NCBI RefSeq assembly: GCF_005222845.1
Contig: NZ_STFZ01000018.1
Location: 372,001-436,000, forward strand
Length of the DNA stretch: 64,000 nt
From: Rhizobium sp. FY34
GTDB taxonomy: Bacteria > Pseudomonadota > Alphaproteobacteria > Rhizobiales > Rhizobiaceae
Direction: 5' to 3'
A model generated the notes under the pieces. The model did no database searches. It had not been told where the DNA came from and worked only from the letters and a program-made list of their open reading frames with translations. Positions 8,489-20,034 of the stretch are shown in pieces (the first letter of the stretch is position 1; each line of letters starts with the position of its first letter). The position numbers were made by a program, and so were the translations under genes.

Positions 8489-9625
8489 ATGAAGACGAGC
8501 ATCGGCACATCGCTGGTTCTGCATACCGTCCTCATGGCATGGGCGCTGGTGTCCTTGACGCCGCCTGCGCCGCTTGAGGTGTCGCAGGCAGAATCGATTT
8601 CCGTCGATCTGGTGCCGGTCGATTCCATCACGCAGACGCAGCAGGGCGAAAAATCCGCACCCAAGGCGGAAAAGGCGGCCCCGAAGCCGACCAAGAAGCC
8701 CAATATCGTTGAGAATGCCGAAAACGCCGGCGATAATGATGTGGACCTTAAGACCCCGCCGACACCGGTGACCAAACCGCTCAAGACGGAAACGGCGGCC
8801 GCGCCGAAACAGAACGAGCAGCCGGTTCCCAATCCGAGCCAGGAAAACAATGAGGTCAAGGATATCGTGCCGGAAGAAACGGCACCCAAGCCCGTTGAGA
8901 CCGCCGCACTGCCGACGCCGCGCCCGGAGGTGACACCGCCGACGCCGAAGCCCGAACCCGCCCCGACGCCGACGCCTGCCGAACAGCCACCGGCCGAAAT
9001 TCCGCTGCCGACCAGCGTGCCGCTTCCGGCTGCCCGGCCACGGCCTGAACCGCCAAAGCCGCAGGAAGCAAAGCCCGCTGAAAAGCCGGCGGAACAGAAG
9101 CCCGATACGGCAACGCCGGCTGAAAAGCCGTCCGACAAGAAGATCGCCGACAAGAAGCAGGAGACCGCCAAGTCCTCGGCCTCGCAGAAGAGCGATTTCA
9201 ATGCCGACGAGATCGCCTCGATCCTCAATAAGCAGGAAGCCGCCGGCGGTGGTGCCAAGCGCTCGCAGGCACCGGCTGCGGCGGGCGATAAGAAAACCAT
9301 TGGAGTCGGTCTCAGCGCCAGTGAAGTCGATGCCGTCAAGGGACAGATCCAGGCCAACTGGTCGATGGTATCCGGTCTGACCGGTGTCCAGGAAGTCCGC
9401 GTGCGCATTCGCGTGGAACTGGACGTGTCCGGCAACATTGTGGGTCAGCCCGAGGTCACGGCAACCGGGGGGCCGGAATCCACACGGCGTGCCGTGGAAG
9501 GCAGCACGCGCCGCGCGCTCATGAAATCGGCCCCGCTCAAAAATCTGCCTGTCGAGAAATACGAAGGCGAAAAGGGATGGAATGTTCTGGTGCTCAATTT
9601 CGATCCGTCCGAGTTTGCGCTGTGA
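8489..9625 (+). CDS. tolA: TolA/TonB-like envelope-spanning protein
   Basis: The 378-aa protein has one N-terminal membrane anchor (SLVLHTVLMAWALVSL, residues 6-21). A very long Pro/Lys/Glu/Ala-rich periplasmic arm (about 45-230) follows, and then a folded C-terminal domain with a TonB/TolA-like pattern (VKGQIQANWSMVSGL, VRVRIRVELDVSGNI, ALMKSAPLKNLP). It should link the TolQR motor to TolB/Pal at the outer membrane. It starts 9 bases after tolR. Confidence 0.88.
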   Translation: MKTSIGTSLVLHTVLMAWALVSLTPPAPLEVSQAESISVDLVPVDSITQTQQGEKSAPKAEKAAPKPTKKPNIVENAENAGDNDVDLKTPPTPVTKPLKTETAAAPKQNEQPVPNPSQENNEVKDIVPEETAPKPVETAALPTPRPEVTPPTPKPEPAPTPTPAEQPPAEIPLPTSVPLPAARPRPEPPKPQEAKPAEKPAEQKPDTATPAEKPSDKKIADKKQETAKSSASQKSDFNADEIASILNKQEAAGGGAKRSQAPAAAGDKKTIGVGLSASEVDAVKGQIQANWSMVSGLTGVQEVRVRIRVELDVSGNIVGQPEVTATGGPESTRRAVEGSTRRALMKSAPLKNLPVEKYEGEKGWNVLVLNFDPSEFAL

Positions 9626-9698
9626 GCGCCCGGATCGAGGCCGCAGGGCTCATGTCTTCGCCAAACCTATTGTGCCAAAAGCTGAAAGGCTTGTCTGA

Positions 9699-11012
9699 AT
9701 GATCAAATTTTCCCTCTTCCGCGCCCTGATGCTGGCGGCCGGCCTGTTGAGTGCCGTGGTCGCCGCGTCACCGGCCAATGCCGTCGTCGAAATCAACATC
9801 AACAAGGGCAATGTTCAGCCGCTGCCGATTGCGATTACCGATTTCATTTCCGGCAACGAACTGGGTGCGCAGATTTCCGCGGTGATTGCTGCTGATTTGC
9901 AGCGGTCCGGCCTGTTTGCGCCCATCAACAAGAGCGCCTTCATCGAAAAGATCAGCGATCCGGGCAAGATGCCGCGCTTTGACGACTGGAAGGTCATCAA
10001 TGCCCAGGCACTGGTGACCGGTCGGGTGACGCGTGAGGCCGATGGCCGTCTGCGCGCTGAATTCCGCCTGTGGGATACCTATGCCGGTCAGCAGATGACT
10101 GGCCAGCAATTCTTCACCCAGCCGGAAAACTGGCGCCGCGTGGCGCATATCATTGCCGATGCGATCTACAAGCAGATCACTGGCGAGGAAGGCTATTTCG
10201 ATACGCGTGTCGTATTCGTCTCGGAAAGCGGCCCGAAGACTGCCCGTCAGCGCCAATTGGCGATCATGGACCAGGACGGGTTCAACGTCCGCATGCTGAC
10301 CAATAGCAAGGATATCGTTCTGACGCCGCGCTTCTCGCCGAACCGTCAGGAAGTCACCTATATGTCTTTCGAGGGCCAGCAGCCGCGTGTCTATCTGTTG
10401 CAACTGGAAACCGGACAGCGTGAAGTGGTCGGCAATTTCCCTGGCATGACCTTTGCCCCGCGCTTTTCGCCGGATGGCCAGAAGGTCATCATGAGCCTTC
10501 AGCAGGAAGGCAATGCCAATATCTATACGATGGACCTGCGTTCGCGCACCACGACGCGGCTGACCAATACGTCGGCCATCGATACATCACCCTCCTATTC
10601 TCCGGACGGTGCGCGCATCGTGTTCGAAAGTGACCGCGGCGGACGCCAGCAGCTCTATGTGATGGGTGCCGATGGTTCCGGCCAGACGCGCATTTCCTTC
10701 GGCGATGGATCCTATTCCACGCCGGTCTGGTCGCCACGCGGCGATCTCATCGCCTTCACCAAACAGTCGGGCGGCAAGTTCTCCATCGGCGTGATGAAGC
10801 CGGACGGTTCGGGTGAGCGCATCCTGACGACGGGCTTCCACAATGAAGGTCCGACTTGGGCTCCGAACGGCCGCGTGCTGATGTTCTTCCGCCAGAATGC
10901 CGGTGCCGGTGGGCCGCAGCTCTATTCCATCGACCTGACCGGCTTCAACGAGCAGCAGGTCAAGACGCCGGCTTTCGGTTCGGACCCGGCCTGGTCGCCA
11001 CTTCTCGAATAG
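9699..11012 (+). CDS. tolB: Tol-Pal periplasmic beta-propeller protein TolB
   Basis: The 437-aa protein starts with a Sec signal peptide ([28 protein letters not shown], cleavage about residue 28). An N-terminal alpha/beta domain follows (to about 170), then five or so WD40-like PD40 repeats marked [32 protein letters not shown] and WAPNGRVL. TolB binds Pal and TolA. It is the fourth gene of the cluster, 73 bases after tolA. Confidence 0.96.
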   Translation: MIKFSLFRALMLAAGLLSAVVAASPANAVVEININKGNVQPLPIAITDFISGNELGAQISAVIAADLQRSGLFAPINKSAFIEKISDPGKMPRFDDWKVINAQALVTGRVTREADGRLRAEFRLWDTYAGQQMTGQQFFTQPENWRRVAHIIADAIYKQITGEEGYFDTRVVFVSESGPKTARQRQLAIMDQDGFNVRMLTNSKDIVLTPRFSPNRQEVTYMSFEGQQPRVYLLQLETGQREVVGNFPGMTFAPRFSPDGQKVIMSLQQEGNANIYTMDLRSRTTTRLTNTSAIDTSPSYSPDGARIVFESDRGGRQQLYVMGADGSGQTRISFGDGSYSTPVWSPRGDLIAFTKQSGGKFSIGVMKPDGSGERILTTGFHNEGPTWAPNGRVLMFFRQNAGAGGPQLYSIDLTGFNEQQVKTPAFGSDPAWSPLLE

Positions 11013-11209
11013 TGGCGCGAGCTTTGGCTGACCGCGACATCTAACCGCGATCGGTCCTGACATGTCGTCACCTTGCTGCCGCAATCTGCTGAAATTGCGG
11101 GGTGAAGTGATACCGGTAGTGGTTTGTTAACCATGATTGTTGAAATAGGGTTAACCAGGAACGGTTAGACTCTGGCAACGCTAAAATCTGATCAAGGAGA
11201 AACCCGGCC

Positions 11210-11749
11210 ATGAGCCGCACTTTTACCCCGGCTACGAGCCGCATGCAGAGACTCGCACGCAACCCCGCCATTCTCGCGCTGACGCTTGCGCTGGCTCTGG
11301 CTGGTTGCGCCAACAAGAAGAACCTGCCCAACAGTGCCGGTGAACTCGGCCTTGGCGCCGGTGGTGCCGGTTCCGCAACTCCGGGCTCCAGCCAGGACTT
11401 CACGGTCAATGTTGGCGATCGCATCTTCTTCGATACGGATTCGACCTCCATCCGCGCCGATGCCCAGCAGACGCTCGACCGTCAGGCTCAGTGGCTGATG
11501 CGTTACCCGAACTATGCCATCACGGTTGAAGGCCATGCCGACGAACGCGGCACGCGCGAATACAACCTGGCGCTCGGTGCACGCCGTGCAGCCGCCACCA
11601 AGCAGTATCTCGCTTCGCGTGGCGTGCCTGCCAACCGCATGCGCACCATCTCCTACGGCAAGGAACGTCCGGTTGCCGTCTGCGACGATATTTCGTGCTG
11701 GTCGCAGAACCGCCGCGCCGTCACGGTATTGGGTGGCGCTGGCTCCTGA
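11210..11749 (+). CDS. pal: Peptidoglycan-associated lipoprotein Pal
   Basis: The 179-aa outer-membrane lipoprotein has a lipobox, LALAGC, with the lipidated Cys at residue 33. The OmpA-like peptidoglycan-binding domain is visible as IFFDTDSTSIRADAQQTL and then GHADERGTREYNLALGARRA. The N-terminal cytoplasmic stretch before the hydrophobic core is longer than usual, so a start at the second Met (RMQRLARN) is possible. AAGGAG precedes the chosen ATG. A terminator follows. Confidence 0.96.
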   Translation: MSRTFTPATSRMQRLARNPAILALTLALALAGCANKKNLPNSAGELGLGAGGAGSATPGSSQDFTVNVGDRIFFDTDSTSIRADAQQTLDRQAQWLMRYPNYAITVEGHADERGTREYNLALGARRAAATKQYLASRGVPANRMRTISYGKERPVAVCDDISCWSQNRRAVTVLGGAGS

Positions 11750-11769
11750 ACACGCCTCTGGGCTGAAGG

Positions 11770-11799
11770 AAAGGCGGCCAAACGGTCGCCTTTTTCTTT
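11770..11799 (+). terminator. Rho-independent terminator after pal
   Basis: AAAGGCGGCC, a short AAAC loop and GGTCGCCTTT form a 10-bp stem with one G-T pair, followed directly by a T-rich run. Confidence 0.85.
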
Positions 11800-11924
11800 T
11801 CTCCTTAGTTTAGCCGAAGTTCAGCATTCTTTTCGCGTCTGACGCGATTGCTTTTGGGTATTAATTGTAAAAACCTACGCTGGCGTCGTCATGGCGCAGC
11901 TTTACGAAAAGCGGGACGGGCACA

Positions 11925-12887
11925 ATGAATAAACTTGTCTTGGCTGCAACGCTGGGGCTTGCGGCAATGGGTGGTCAGGCTTCGGCCTTCTCTCTGCCGA
12001 ACCTTTTGCCGCGGGCAGAGCAGCAGGCCGTGAAGCCTTCGGTGGTGCTGGTACAGAGCGCCGGTGATGCCGTACGCATTCAGCAGATGGAGGAAACCAT
12101 CCGCCAGCTGAACGGTCGTGTCGAGGAAATGAGCTTCCAGTTGCTGCAGATGCAGGAGCAGATCCGCAAGGCGCAGGAAGATAATGAGTTCCGCTTCCAG
12201 GAGCTCGAAAAGGGCCATTCCGGTGGAGGTTCTGCTCCCTCTGTCGCTGCCGCTCCGGCAGCTGGCTCAAAAAAAAACAGTAGCGACGAGGTAGCCCGGA
12301 TCATCGAGAGCCCGCCGTCGAACACGGCGGGCTCTTCCGGCGCACCGCAGACGGCGCCCGGCGAAACCACGCTGGGCTCCATCGAGCTTGACGCGAAGGG
12401 GGCGCCGACCCGCGCGACCGCTAACCCCACGGCACGCAATTCCGCAGCGCTTCCGGGCGTCGATACCGGCAGCGCGCCGGCCCAGTCGCAGACGGCATCC
12501 CTTGCCAATGAAGGCGATGCCTATCGCGCTGCCTATAACCACGTTCTCTCCGGTGATTACAAACTCGCCGAAGGCGAATTCACGAGCTATATCGCCTCAT
12601 TCCCCAAGAGCAGCCGCGCCGCCGATGCGCGCTTCTGGCTGGGAGAAGCGCAGTATTCGCAGGCCAAGTACAACGAGGCCGCCAAGACCTTCCTCGACGC
12701 TCACCAGAGCTATGGCACCTCTGCCAAGGCGCCTGAAATGCTGTTGAAGCTTGGCATGTCGCTGGCCGCACTCGACAATCGCGACACTGCTTGTGCGACC
12801 CTGCGCGAGGTTCCGCGCCGCTATCCCAATGCCGCCCGCCCCGTTCTGGCCAAGGTGACGAGCGAACAGAAGCGCCTGGGCTGCTGA
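11925..12887 (+). CDS. cpoB: Cell division coordinator CpoB (YbgF), tol-pal system protein
   Basis: The 320-aa periplasmic protein has a signal peptide (MNKLVLAATLGLAAMGGQASA). A coiled coil at about residues 45-90 (IQQMEETIRQLNGRVEEM) trimerises in the family, and a low-complexity linker lies at about 95-190. The C-terminal TPR domain starts at about 195 (YNHVLSGDYKLAEGEF, RFWLGEAQYSQAKYNEAAKTF). CpoB tunes TolA and PBP1B activity at the septum. It ends 2 bases before tilS. Confidence 0.93.
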   Translation: MNKLVLAATLGLAAMGGQASAFSLPNLLPRAEQQAVKPSVVLVQSAGDAVRIQQMEETIRQLNGRVEEMSFQLLQMQEQIRKAQEDNEFRFQELEKGHSGGGSAPSVAAAPAAGSKKNSSDEVARIIESPPSNTAGSSGAPQTAPGETTLGSIELDAKGAPTRATANPTARNSAALPGVDTGSAPAQSQTASLANEGDAYRAAYNHVLSGDYKLAEGEFTSYIASFPKSSRAADARFWLGEAQYSQAKYNEAAKTFLDAHQSYGTSAKAPEMLLKLGMSLAALDNRDTACATLREVPRRYPNAARPVLAKVTSEQKRLGC

Positions 12888-12889
12888 CC

Positions 12890-14236
12890 ATGCGGCCGCT
12901 GGCCGATGGCGATAGGCTTCTGGCGCCGATTGCGGCTGCCGAGCACCTGCTGACACAACTGACATCGCCCGCCCGCCTGCTGCTGGCCGTTTCCGGCGGA
13001 AGCGATTCGACCGGCCTTCTCTTAGCCCTCACCGATGTGATAAAGCGGCATTCCGGTCCGCCTGTGACGCTTTCAGCCGTCACGATCGATCACGGTCTGC
13101 GCGCACAGGCCGCAGATGAGGCGCAGCGTGTCGCTGAATTTTGCGCAGATCTGGCGATCACCCATGTCATTCGCCGCTGGGAGGGACCCAAGCCCGACAC
13201 CGGCCTGTCTGCCGCCGCGCGCGCGGCGCGCTACGATCTCCTGTCGAGCCTGGCCGATGAAACCTCTGCGACCGCGATCCTGACGGGCCATACGCTCGAT
13301 GACCAATTCGAGACGCTGTTCATGCGTGGAGCGCGCATCGCGTCAGACCAGAGGGCAGAATCACAGTCCGCTTATTCGGGGCTTGGCCTTGCCGGCATGG
13401 CGCCGGCGGTGCTGCTCAACCGCCGGCATCTTCTTCTGCGGCCTTTCCTGCAAACGCGGCGCCATGCGATCCGCTCTTATCTGGCAGAGCGCGGCCTTGG
13501 CTGGATCGATGATCCCTCCAATACCGATGCCCGTTTCGAGCGGGCGCGCACCCGCGCAAACCTTGCGCCCATCGATGATGCGCAGGCGGCCTTGCAGCTT
13601 TTGAAGATTTCGCTGGCCGGTAAGGCGCGCGAAAAGCTCGCCTCTCATGCAGCCGAACTCTTGGACCGGCATCTTGTGGTGGTAGAGAGTGTCGTCGCCC
13701 GGCTCGATGCGGCAGCCTTGTCGGTAGATCCGGCGGTTCTTCTGCATGCGCTGGCAACGCTTACGGCGGTGCTGGGCGGTCGGGTGCATCTTCCCGCCGC
13801 AGACAGCCTGCAACGGCTCGGTGCCTTTCTGGCCGGGGAGGCCTCTGGTCGCCTCACCATCGGGCGCGTGCTCATCGATCGGCGGCGCGATGCGCTCTAT
13901 CTCGTGCGCGAAAGCCGCGATCTTCCGCAGCAGGTGCTGCAAGCCGGCGAGAGCTGTTTGTGGGATGGCCGCATGCGCATTCGCAACCACAGCAACGGGC
14001 CTGTCGTCATCGGGCCGCATGATGGCGACCGCAAGGCTGCCGGTCAGCGCTTCCCGAACATACCGTCCGGCGTGGCAATGGCGGGCTTTCGCGCATTGCC
14101 GCAGGTTCTGAGGGAAGGGGACAGACAGCGTCAGAAGGTCACGATTGACCCTGTGCTTCGGCCATTCGATCACTTTGCCGGGCAATTTGATTGGAAACTT
14201 GTGAATTCACTTGCAATGCACATGGGATTGGCCTGA
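12890..14236 (+). CDS. tilS: tRNA(Ile)-lysidine synthase TilS
   Basis: TilS attaches lysine to C34 of the CAT-anticodon tRNA-Ile so that it reads ATA. The 448-aa protein has the PP-loop ATP motif SGGSDS at residues 35-40, DHGLRAQAADEA near 64, and GHTLDDQFET with RGARIASD near 135-150. The C-terminal substrate domain is less conserved. The ATG at 12890, 2 bases after cpoB, is preferred over an upstream start inside cpoB. Confidence 0.93.
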   Translation: MRPLADGDRLLAPIAAAEHLLTQLTSPARLLLAVSGGSDSTGLLLALTDVIKRHSGPPVTLSAVTIDHGLRAQAADEAQRVAEFCADLAITHVIRRWEGPKPDTGLSAAARAARYDLLSSLADETSATAILTGHTLDDQFETLFMRGARIASDQRAESQSAYSGLGLAGMAPAVLLNRRHLLLRPFLQTRRHAIRSYLAERGLGWIDDPSNTDARFERARTRANLAPIDDAQAALQLLKISLAGKAREKLASHAAELLDRHLVVVESVVARLDAAALSVDPAVLLHALATLTAVLGGRVHLPAADSLQRLGAFLAGEASGRLTIGRVLIDRRRDALYLVRESRDLPQQVLQAGESCLWDGRMRIRNHSNGPVVIGPHDGDRKAAGQRFPNIPSGVAMAGFRALPQVLREGDRQRQKVTIDPVLRPFDHFAGQFDWKLVNSLAMHMGLA

Positions 14237-14380
14237 TTTCCGCCATCGCCGTTTAACGTTTTCGCGCGTAAATCATGTTCCTTCGCTGCCGTTGCCTTGG
14301 CAAGGCCCCGGTGCGATCCTATGTTAAGCGACAAGAAAGGCGGCTGCCAGAGAGCGGGCCGTCATTGTCCGGGGAGTTCG

Positions 14381-16318
<1,938 letters not shown>

Positions 16319-16338
16319 GCTACAGACCCATTGTTCTG

Positions 16339-16368
16339 AAGGCCGTCCGGTATACGGGCGGCCTTTTT
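16339..16368 (+). terminator. Rho-independent terminator after ftsH
   Basis: AAGGCCGTCCG (16339-16349) pairs with CGGGCGGCCTT (16355-16365), with one T-G pair and a TTTTT run overlapping the end. Confidence 0.88.
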
Positions 16369-16551
16369 GCATTTTGGGACCTGCTGGTTGTTTTCGGTAA
16401 CGAGATGTAATCGTTTTTGTCGGTAATTTAGATGCTCATTGCCCAAATCTGTGGCAAAAGCCGGCTTTGGGCTGCGTGCGGACAGGATCTGCCGGCTCAG
16501 ACAGACACCAAGATGCGCAAGTGAAATGCGCGCGAGCACCAAGGAGCCTCC

Positions 16552-17904
16552 ATGGCACGTCGTTACTTTGGCACTGATGGCATTCGCGGACAGTCGAACG
16601 TCTTCCCGATGACCCCTGACCTGGCGATGCGCGTCGGGATTGCCGTCGGCACGCTGTTTCGTCGTGGCAACCATCGCCACCGGGTGGTGATCGGCAAGGA
16701 TACCCGTCTTTCGGGCTATATGCTGGAAAACGCGCTGGTGGCGGGTTTCACAGCCGCCGGGCTCGACGTCTTCTTGCTCGGACCGATCCCGACGCCGGCG
16801 GTTGCCATGCTGACGCGCTCGCTGCGTGCCGATATCGGCGTGATGATCTCGGCCTCGCACAATCCGTTTGCCGATAACGGCATTAAGCTGTTTGGCCCGG
16901 ATGGCTACAAGCTCTCCGACGAGCTGGAGATGGAAATCGAGGAACTGCTCGATAAGGATCTCTATTCGCAGCTGGCAAAGCCGGCGGAAATCGGTCGCGC
17001 CAAGCGCGTCGATGGCGATATCTATCGCTATATCGAATTCGTGAAGCGCACGCTTCCGCGCGATGTGACGCTGCATGGGCTGCGCATTGCCATCGATTGC
17101 GCCAATGGCGCCGCCTATAAGGTTGCTCCCACAGCGCTCTGGGAACTCGGCGCCGATGTCGTAACCATCGGCAATGAGCCGAACGGCACGAATATCAATC
17201 TCGACTGTGGCTCCACGAGCCCGCAGGCCTTGCAGAAAAAGGTGCATGAAGTGCGGGCCGATATCGGCATCGCGCTCGATGGCGATGCCGACCGGGTCAT
17301 CATCGTCGATGAAAATGGCGCCATTATCGATGGCGACCAACTGATGGCCGTGATCGGCGAGAGCTGGGCGGAAGATCAGCTGCTGCGCGGCGGCGGCATT
17401 GTTGCCACCATCATGTCCAATCTCGGTCTTGAGCGCTATCTCGACAGCAAGGGCCTGACGCTGGCGCGCACCAAGGTGGGAGACCGTTATGTGGTCGAAC
17501 ACATGCGCCATCATGATTTCAACGTCGGCGGCGAACAGTCCGGCCATATCGTCCTGTCGGATTTCGGCACGACGGGTGATGGTCTGGTGGCCGCTCTGCA
17601 GATTCTCGCCCGCGTCAAGCGGCTGGGCATTCCGGTGAGCGAAGTCTGCCGCCGGTTCGAGCCGGTGCCGCAGCTCTTGCGCAATGTACGCTTTATCGGC
17701 GGCAAGCCGCTGGACGATATCATCGTGCGTCAGGCGATCGAGAGTGCCGAGGCGGAACTGCGCGGCAAGGGTCGGCTTGTCATTCGCCCCTCCGGCACCG
17801 AGCCTTTGATCCGCGTCATGGCGGAAGGCGATGACCGGGCCCAGATCGAACGCATCGTCGCTGATCTCTGCGGTGTCATTGGCAATGTGCGTACCGCCGC
17901 CTGA
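16552..17904 (+). CDS. glmM: Phosphoglucosamine mutase GlmM
   Basis: GlmM converts glucosamine-6-P to glucosamine-1-P for UDP-GlcNAc, the precursor of peptidoglycan and LPS. The 450-aa length is standard. The phospho-serine loop [12 protein letters not shown] has the active serine at S102. The metal loop is LDGDADRV near 243, and the C-terminal phosphate-binding loop is [12 protein letters not shown] near 415. AAGGAG precedes the start. Confidence 0.97.
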   Translation: MARRYFGTDGIRGQSNVFPMTPDLAMRVGIAVGTLFRRGNHRHRVVIGKDTRLSGYMLENALVAGFTAAGLDVFLLGPIPTPAVAMLTRSLRADIGVMISASHNPFADNGIKLFGPDGYKLSDELEMEIEELLDKDLYSQLAKPAEIGRAKRVDGDIYRYIEFVKRTLPRDVTLHGLRIAIDCANGAAYKVAPTALWELGADVVTIGNEPNGTNINLDCGSTSPQALQKKVHEVRADIGIALDGDADRVIIVDENGAIIDGDQLMAVIGESWAEDQLLRGGGIVATIMSNLGLERYLDSKGLTLARTKVGDRYVVEHMRHHDFNVGGEQSGHIVLSDFGTTGDGLVAALQILARVKRLGIPVSEVCRRFEPVPQLLRNVRFIGGKPLDDIIVRQAIESAEAELRGKGRLVIRPSGTEPLIRVMAEGDDRAQIERIVADLCGVIGNVRTAA

Positions 17905-17930
17905 TCCTCTGCACTAGAATTTCGTGTGAA

Positions 17931-17966
17931 AACGGCTCGTATCTTTCCGATGCGGGCCGTTTTTCA
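17931..17966 (+). terminator. Rho-independent terminator after glmM
   Basis: AACGGCTCGTATC pairs imperfectly with GATGCGGGCCGTT around a TTTCC loop, followed by a T run. Confidence 0.75.
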
Positions 17967-18151
17967 TGCCGGCCATGGGCCCCGTTGTTGTCACTTTGCA
18001 ATGCCGGTGCAGCAACTGACAGACTATAGCAGTTCAACCCTAGCGTTACGTTATGCTTAATTGCTCCTTAACCTTTATCGTTAATGATCCATTCCAGTTT
18101 GAAAGACCGACCCTATTGCGGCTGAGACAACTGGAACGCGGAGTGGAAACC

Positions 18152-18994
18152 ATGAAGAAGAGCATAATCGGCGCGCTTGCTCTCGCGCTTGCAGCAAGTG
18201 CTGCGCATTCGGCCGATCTCTATCAGCCGCAGGAGCCGCTGATGAGCGCTCCGGAAGTGACCGTTCAGGAAGCATCGGGTGGCTGGTATCTGCGCGGCGA
18301 TGTCGGTTACAGCTTCAACGATCTGAAGGGCGCTGATTTCTACCAGGGCAACAATACCAGCGCCAAAGCCAATTTCGACCGATCGGAACTGCGCGACGCC
18401 TTCACGCTCGGTGCTGGTGTCGGCTATCAGGTCAATAGCTATCTGCGCACCGATCTGACCTTCGATTATCTTTCCAAGAGCAAGTTCGAAGGATCGACAA
18501 AGGGCGGCGGCGCTGCCTTCGGCGCCTGCGTTGGCCCTTGCACCTCGAACGATCGTTCCAGTCTGCACGCCTATAGCCTGTTGGCCAATGCCTATGTTGA
18601 TCTGGGCACCTATGGCTATGTCACGCCTTACGTCGGTGCCGGTATCGGTGGCACTTATGTGAAGTGGGACAAGCTGCGCAACACGTCCTGCGCCGACAAT
18701 GGCAGCGGTTGCGATACAACCGTTGAACACGGCGGCAAGGGCAGCTGGCGCTTCACCTATGCTCTGATGGCCGGTGCAACGATCGACGTCACCTGCAATA
18801 TCAAGGCTGATGTCGGTTATCGCTATCGCCATGTCGATGGCGGCGATATGTTCGGCTATGCCCAGAATGGTGGCCCCGGCTATGACAAGGGCTTTGGCTC
18901 TCACGAAGCCCGCGTTGGCGCCCGCTATTCCTTCGGCGGCTGCGAGCAGCCCTATGTGCCAGAAGAGCCGGCACCGCCGCTGGTCTACAAGTAA
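18152..18994 (+). CDS. Outer-membrane beta-barrel protein (Omp25/RopB-like)
   Basis: The 280-aa protein has a Sec signal peptide ending SAAHSA (about residue 21). Alternating strand sequence follows (GWYLRGDVGYSFNDL, FTLGAGVGYQVNSYLRTDLTFDYL, LLANAYVDLGTYGYVTPYVGAGIG), then RVGARYSFGG near the end. This fits an 8-strand OmpA-type barrel of the rhizobial/brucella Omp25/31 family. Cysteine pairs in extracellular loops (FGACVGPCTS; TSCADNGSGCD) are a feature of this subgroup. GAGTGGAAACC precedes the start. Confidence 0.85.
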   Translation: MKKSIIGALALALAASAAHSADLYQPQEPLMSAPEVTVQEASGGWYLRGDVGYSFNDLKGADFYQGNNTSAKANFDRSELRDAFTLGAGVGYQVNSYLRTDLTFDYLSKSKFEGSTKGGGAAFGACVGPCTSNDRSSLHAYSLLANAYVDLGTYGYVTPYVGAGIGGTYVKWDKLRNTSCADNGSGCDTTVEHGGKGSWRFTYALMAGATIDVTCNIKADVGYRYRHVDGGDMFGYAQNGGPGYDKGFGSHEARVGARYSFGGCEQPYVPEEPAPPLVYK

Positions 18995-19022
18995 GCTTGC
19001 AGCGTCCTATCTGCATCACATC

Positions 19023-19052
19023 AAAGGCCGTCCCAGGTGGGCGGCCTTTTGC
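19023..19052 (+). terminator. Rho-independent terminator after the Omp25-like gene
   Basis: AAAGGCCG-T-CCC and GGG-CGGCCTTT form an 11-bp stem with one bulge and an AGGT loop, followed by TTTG. Confidence 0.82.
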
Positions 19053-19146
19053 TATGGGCCAAATCGCCCGGGCAAAAACCCGGCGCCGCTTTGGACGGGC
19101 CGGGTTTGATGCAGTCTTGAAGGTTTTCGGGCGAACGGTGTTCGGC

Positions 19147-19737
19147 TTAGAATTCGCGCTTGATGAACAGCTTGTCCACCGACCAGTAGCCGCCGCCGAA
19201 GGCTGCGAAGAAGAAGGCGCCACCCATCCAGAACAGAGAAGCAAGTTCCGCCTTGGTCTGCACCGTTTCCAGGAAGACCACGCCGCCATCGCTGAGGCGC
19301 TTGACGCCGGCGGGGGTGAAGAACTCGCTGCCTGTCTTCAATGCGGCAATGCCCGGTTCCGTGAGGAAGGCGTGGCCGAACGGAAAGGCGAAGTGGAACC
19401 ACAGGGTGATCGCCAGCATCACGGCATTGGCCAGTGCGGCCGGCCGGGTAAACAGACCGAGAGCGATCAGCATGCCGCCGAAGAACTGCATGGCAGCCAG
19501 CATGGGCGAAAACAGCCAGCCGGGATGGAAGCCGAGATTTTCGACAAAGCCGATCTGCGCCATCGGCGCCATGATCTTGGGATAGCCTTCGATCACCAGC
19601 ATGCCGCCGATGACAACACGAAATGCGGTCCAGGCGAGCGGCTGTGCAAATTTTTCATAGAAGCTGGAGAGAACCGGGAAGATATAATGGCTCTTCTCTT
19701 GCTTCAGTTCTGTCGGAAACGCGCTTTGGATTGCCAT
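19147..19737 (-). CDS. DoxX family membrane protein
   Basis: The 196-aa protein has four hydrophobic segments: near residues 34-52 (AWTAFRVVIGGMLVIEG), 78-98 (FSPMLAAMQFFGGMLIALGLF), 102-120 and 165-185 (ELASLFWMGGAFFFAAFGGGYW). It carries the DoxX signature around RVVIGGMLVIEGYPK. DoxX proteins are often tied to thiol or electron-transfer stress, but the role here is unknown. A clear FNR/FixK-type site lies 143 bases upstream, in the region shared with serC. Confidence 0.85.
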   Translation of the reverse strand: MAIQSAFPTELKQEKSHYIFPVLSSFYEKFAQPLAWTAFRVVIGGMLVIEGYPKIMAPMAQIGFVENLGFHPGWLFSPMLAAMQFFGGMLIALGLFTRPAALANAVMLAITLWFHFAFPFGHAFLTEPGIAALKTGSEFFTPAGVKRLSDGGVVFLETVQTKAELASLFWMGGAFFFAAFGGGYWSVDKLFIKREF

Positions 19738-19879
19738 GGCTGTTCTCTTTCAAAATATAGTCGGTTTATCGGACTGTCTGCCATGCAGGGTCATTTATGT
19801 GACAAAGAACTAATGAATCTTTGTCTTGCCTTTCTGCCCGGCTGATAGTGATAGACTATCCCGTTTACTTTTGCGGTCG

Positions 19880-19893
19880 TTGATCCAGGTCAA
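19880..19893. promoter_or_regulatory. FNR/FixK-type anaerobox between doxX and serC
   Basis: TTGATCCAGGTCAA fits TTGAT-N4-RTCAA, the site of FNR, FnrN and FixK in rhizobia. It sits 143 bases from the doxX start and 142 bases from the serC start, upstream of the serC leader. The orientation of regulation is not determined; low-oxygen control of doxX is the simpler idea because serC has its own leader RNA. Confidence 0.55.
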
Positions 19894-19937
19894 CGGACGT
19901 TGTTGATCTCGCTTGCCGGAAAAAAGACATTTGCTAA

Positions 19938-20034
19938 CCTACATGCGACTTGACGACCCCCGCGGCTTCCACTAACACCAGCGGCGGGACACCTCTCCCC
20001 AACGAGAGGCTTTCTATCTGGAAGGATAGCCAAG
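19938..20034 (+). ncRNA. serC leader RNA (alphaproteobacterial cis-regulatory motif)
   Basis: The 5' leader of serC holds three ordered hairpins. CCCGC (19959-19963) pairs with GCGGG (19984-19988) around the conserved-looking CTAACACCA segment. CCTCTC (19992-19997) pairs with GAGAGG (20004-20009). CTATC (20014-20018) pairs with GATAG (20025-20029), with the Shine-Dalgarno GGAAGGA in its loop and 3' arm, 9 bases before the ATG. Corbino and colleagues described a serC RNA motif at this position in alphaproteobacteria; the assignment here is from memory of that motif and the structure, not a covariance search. Confidence 0.65.
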
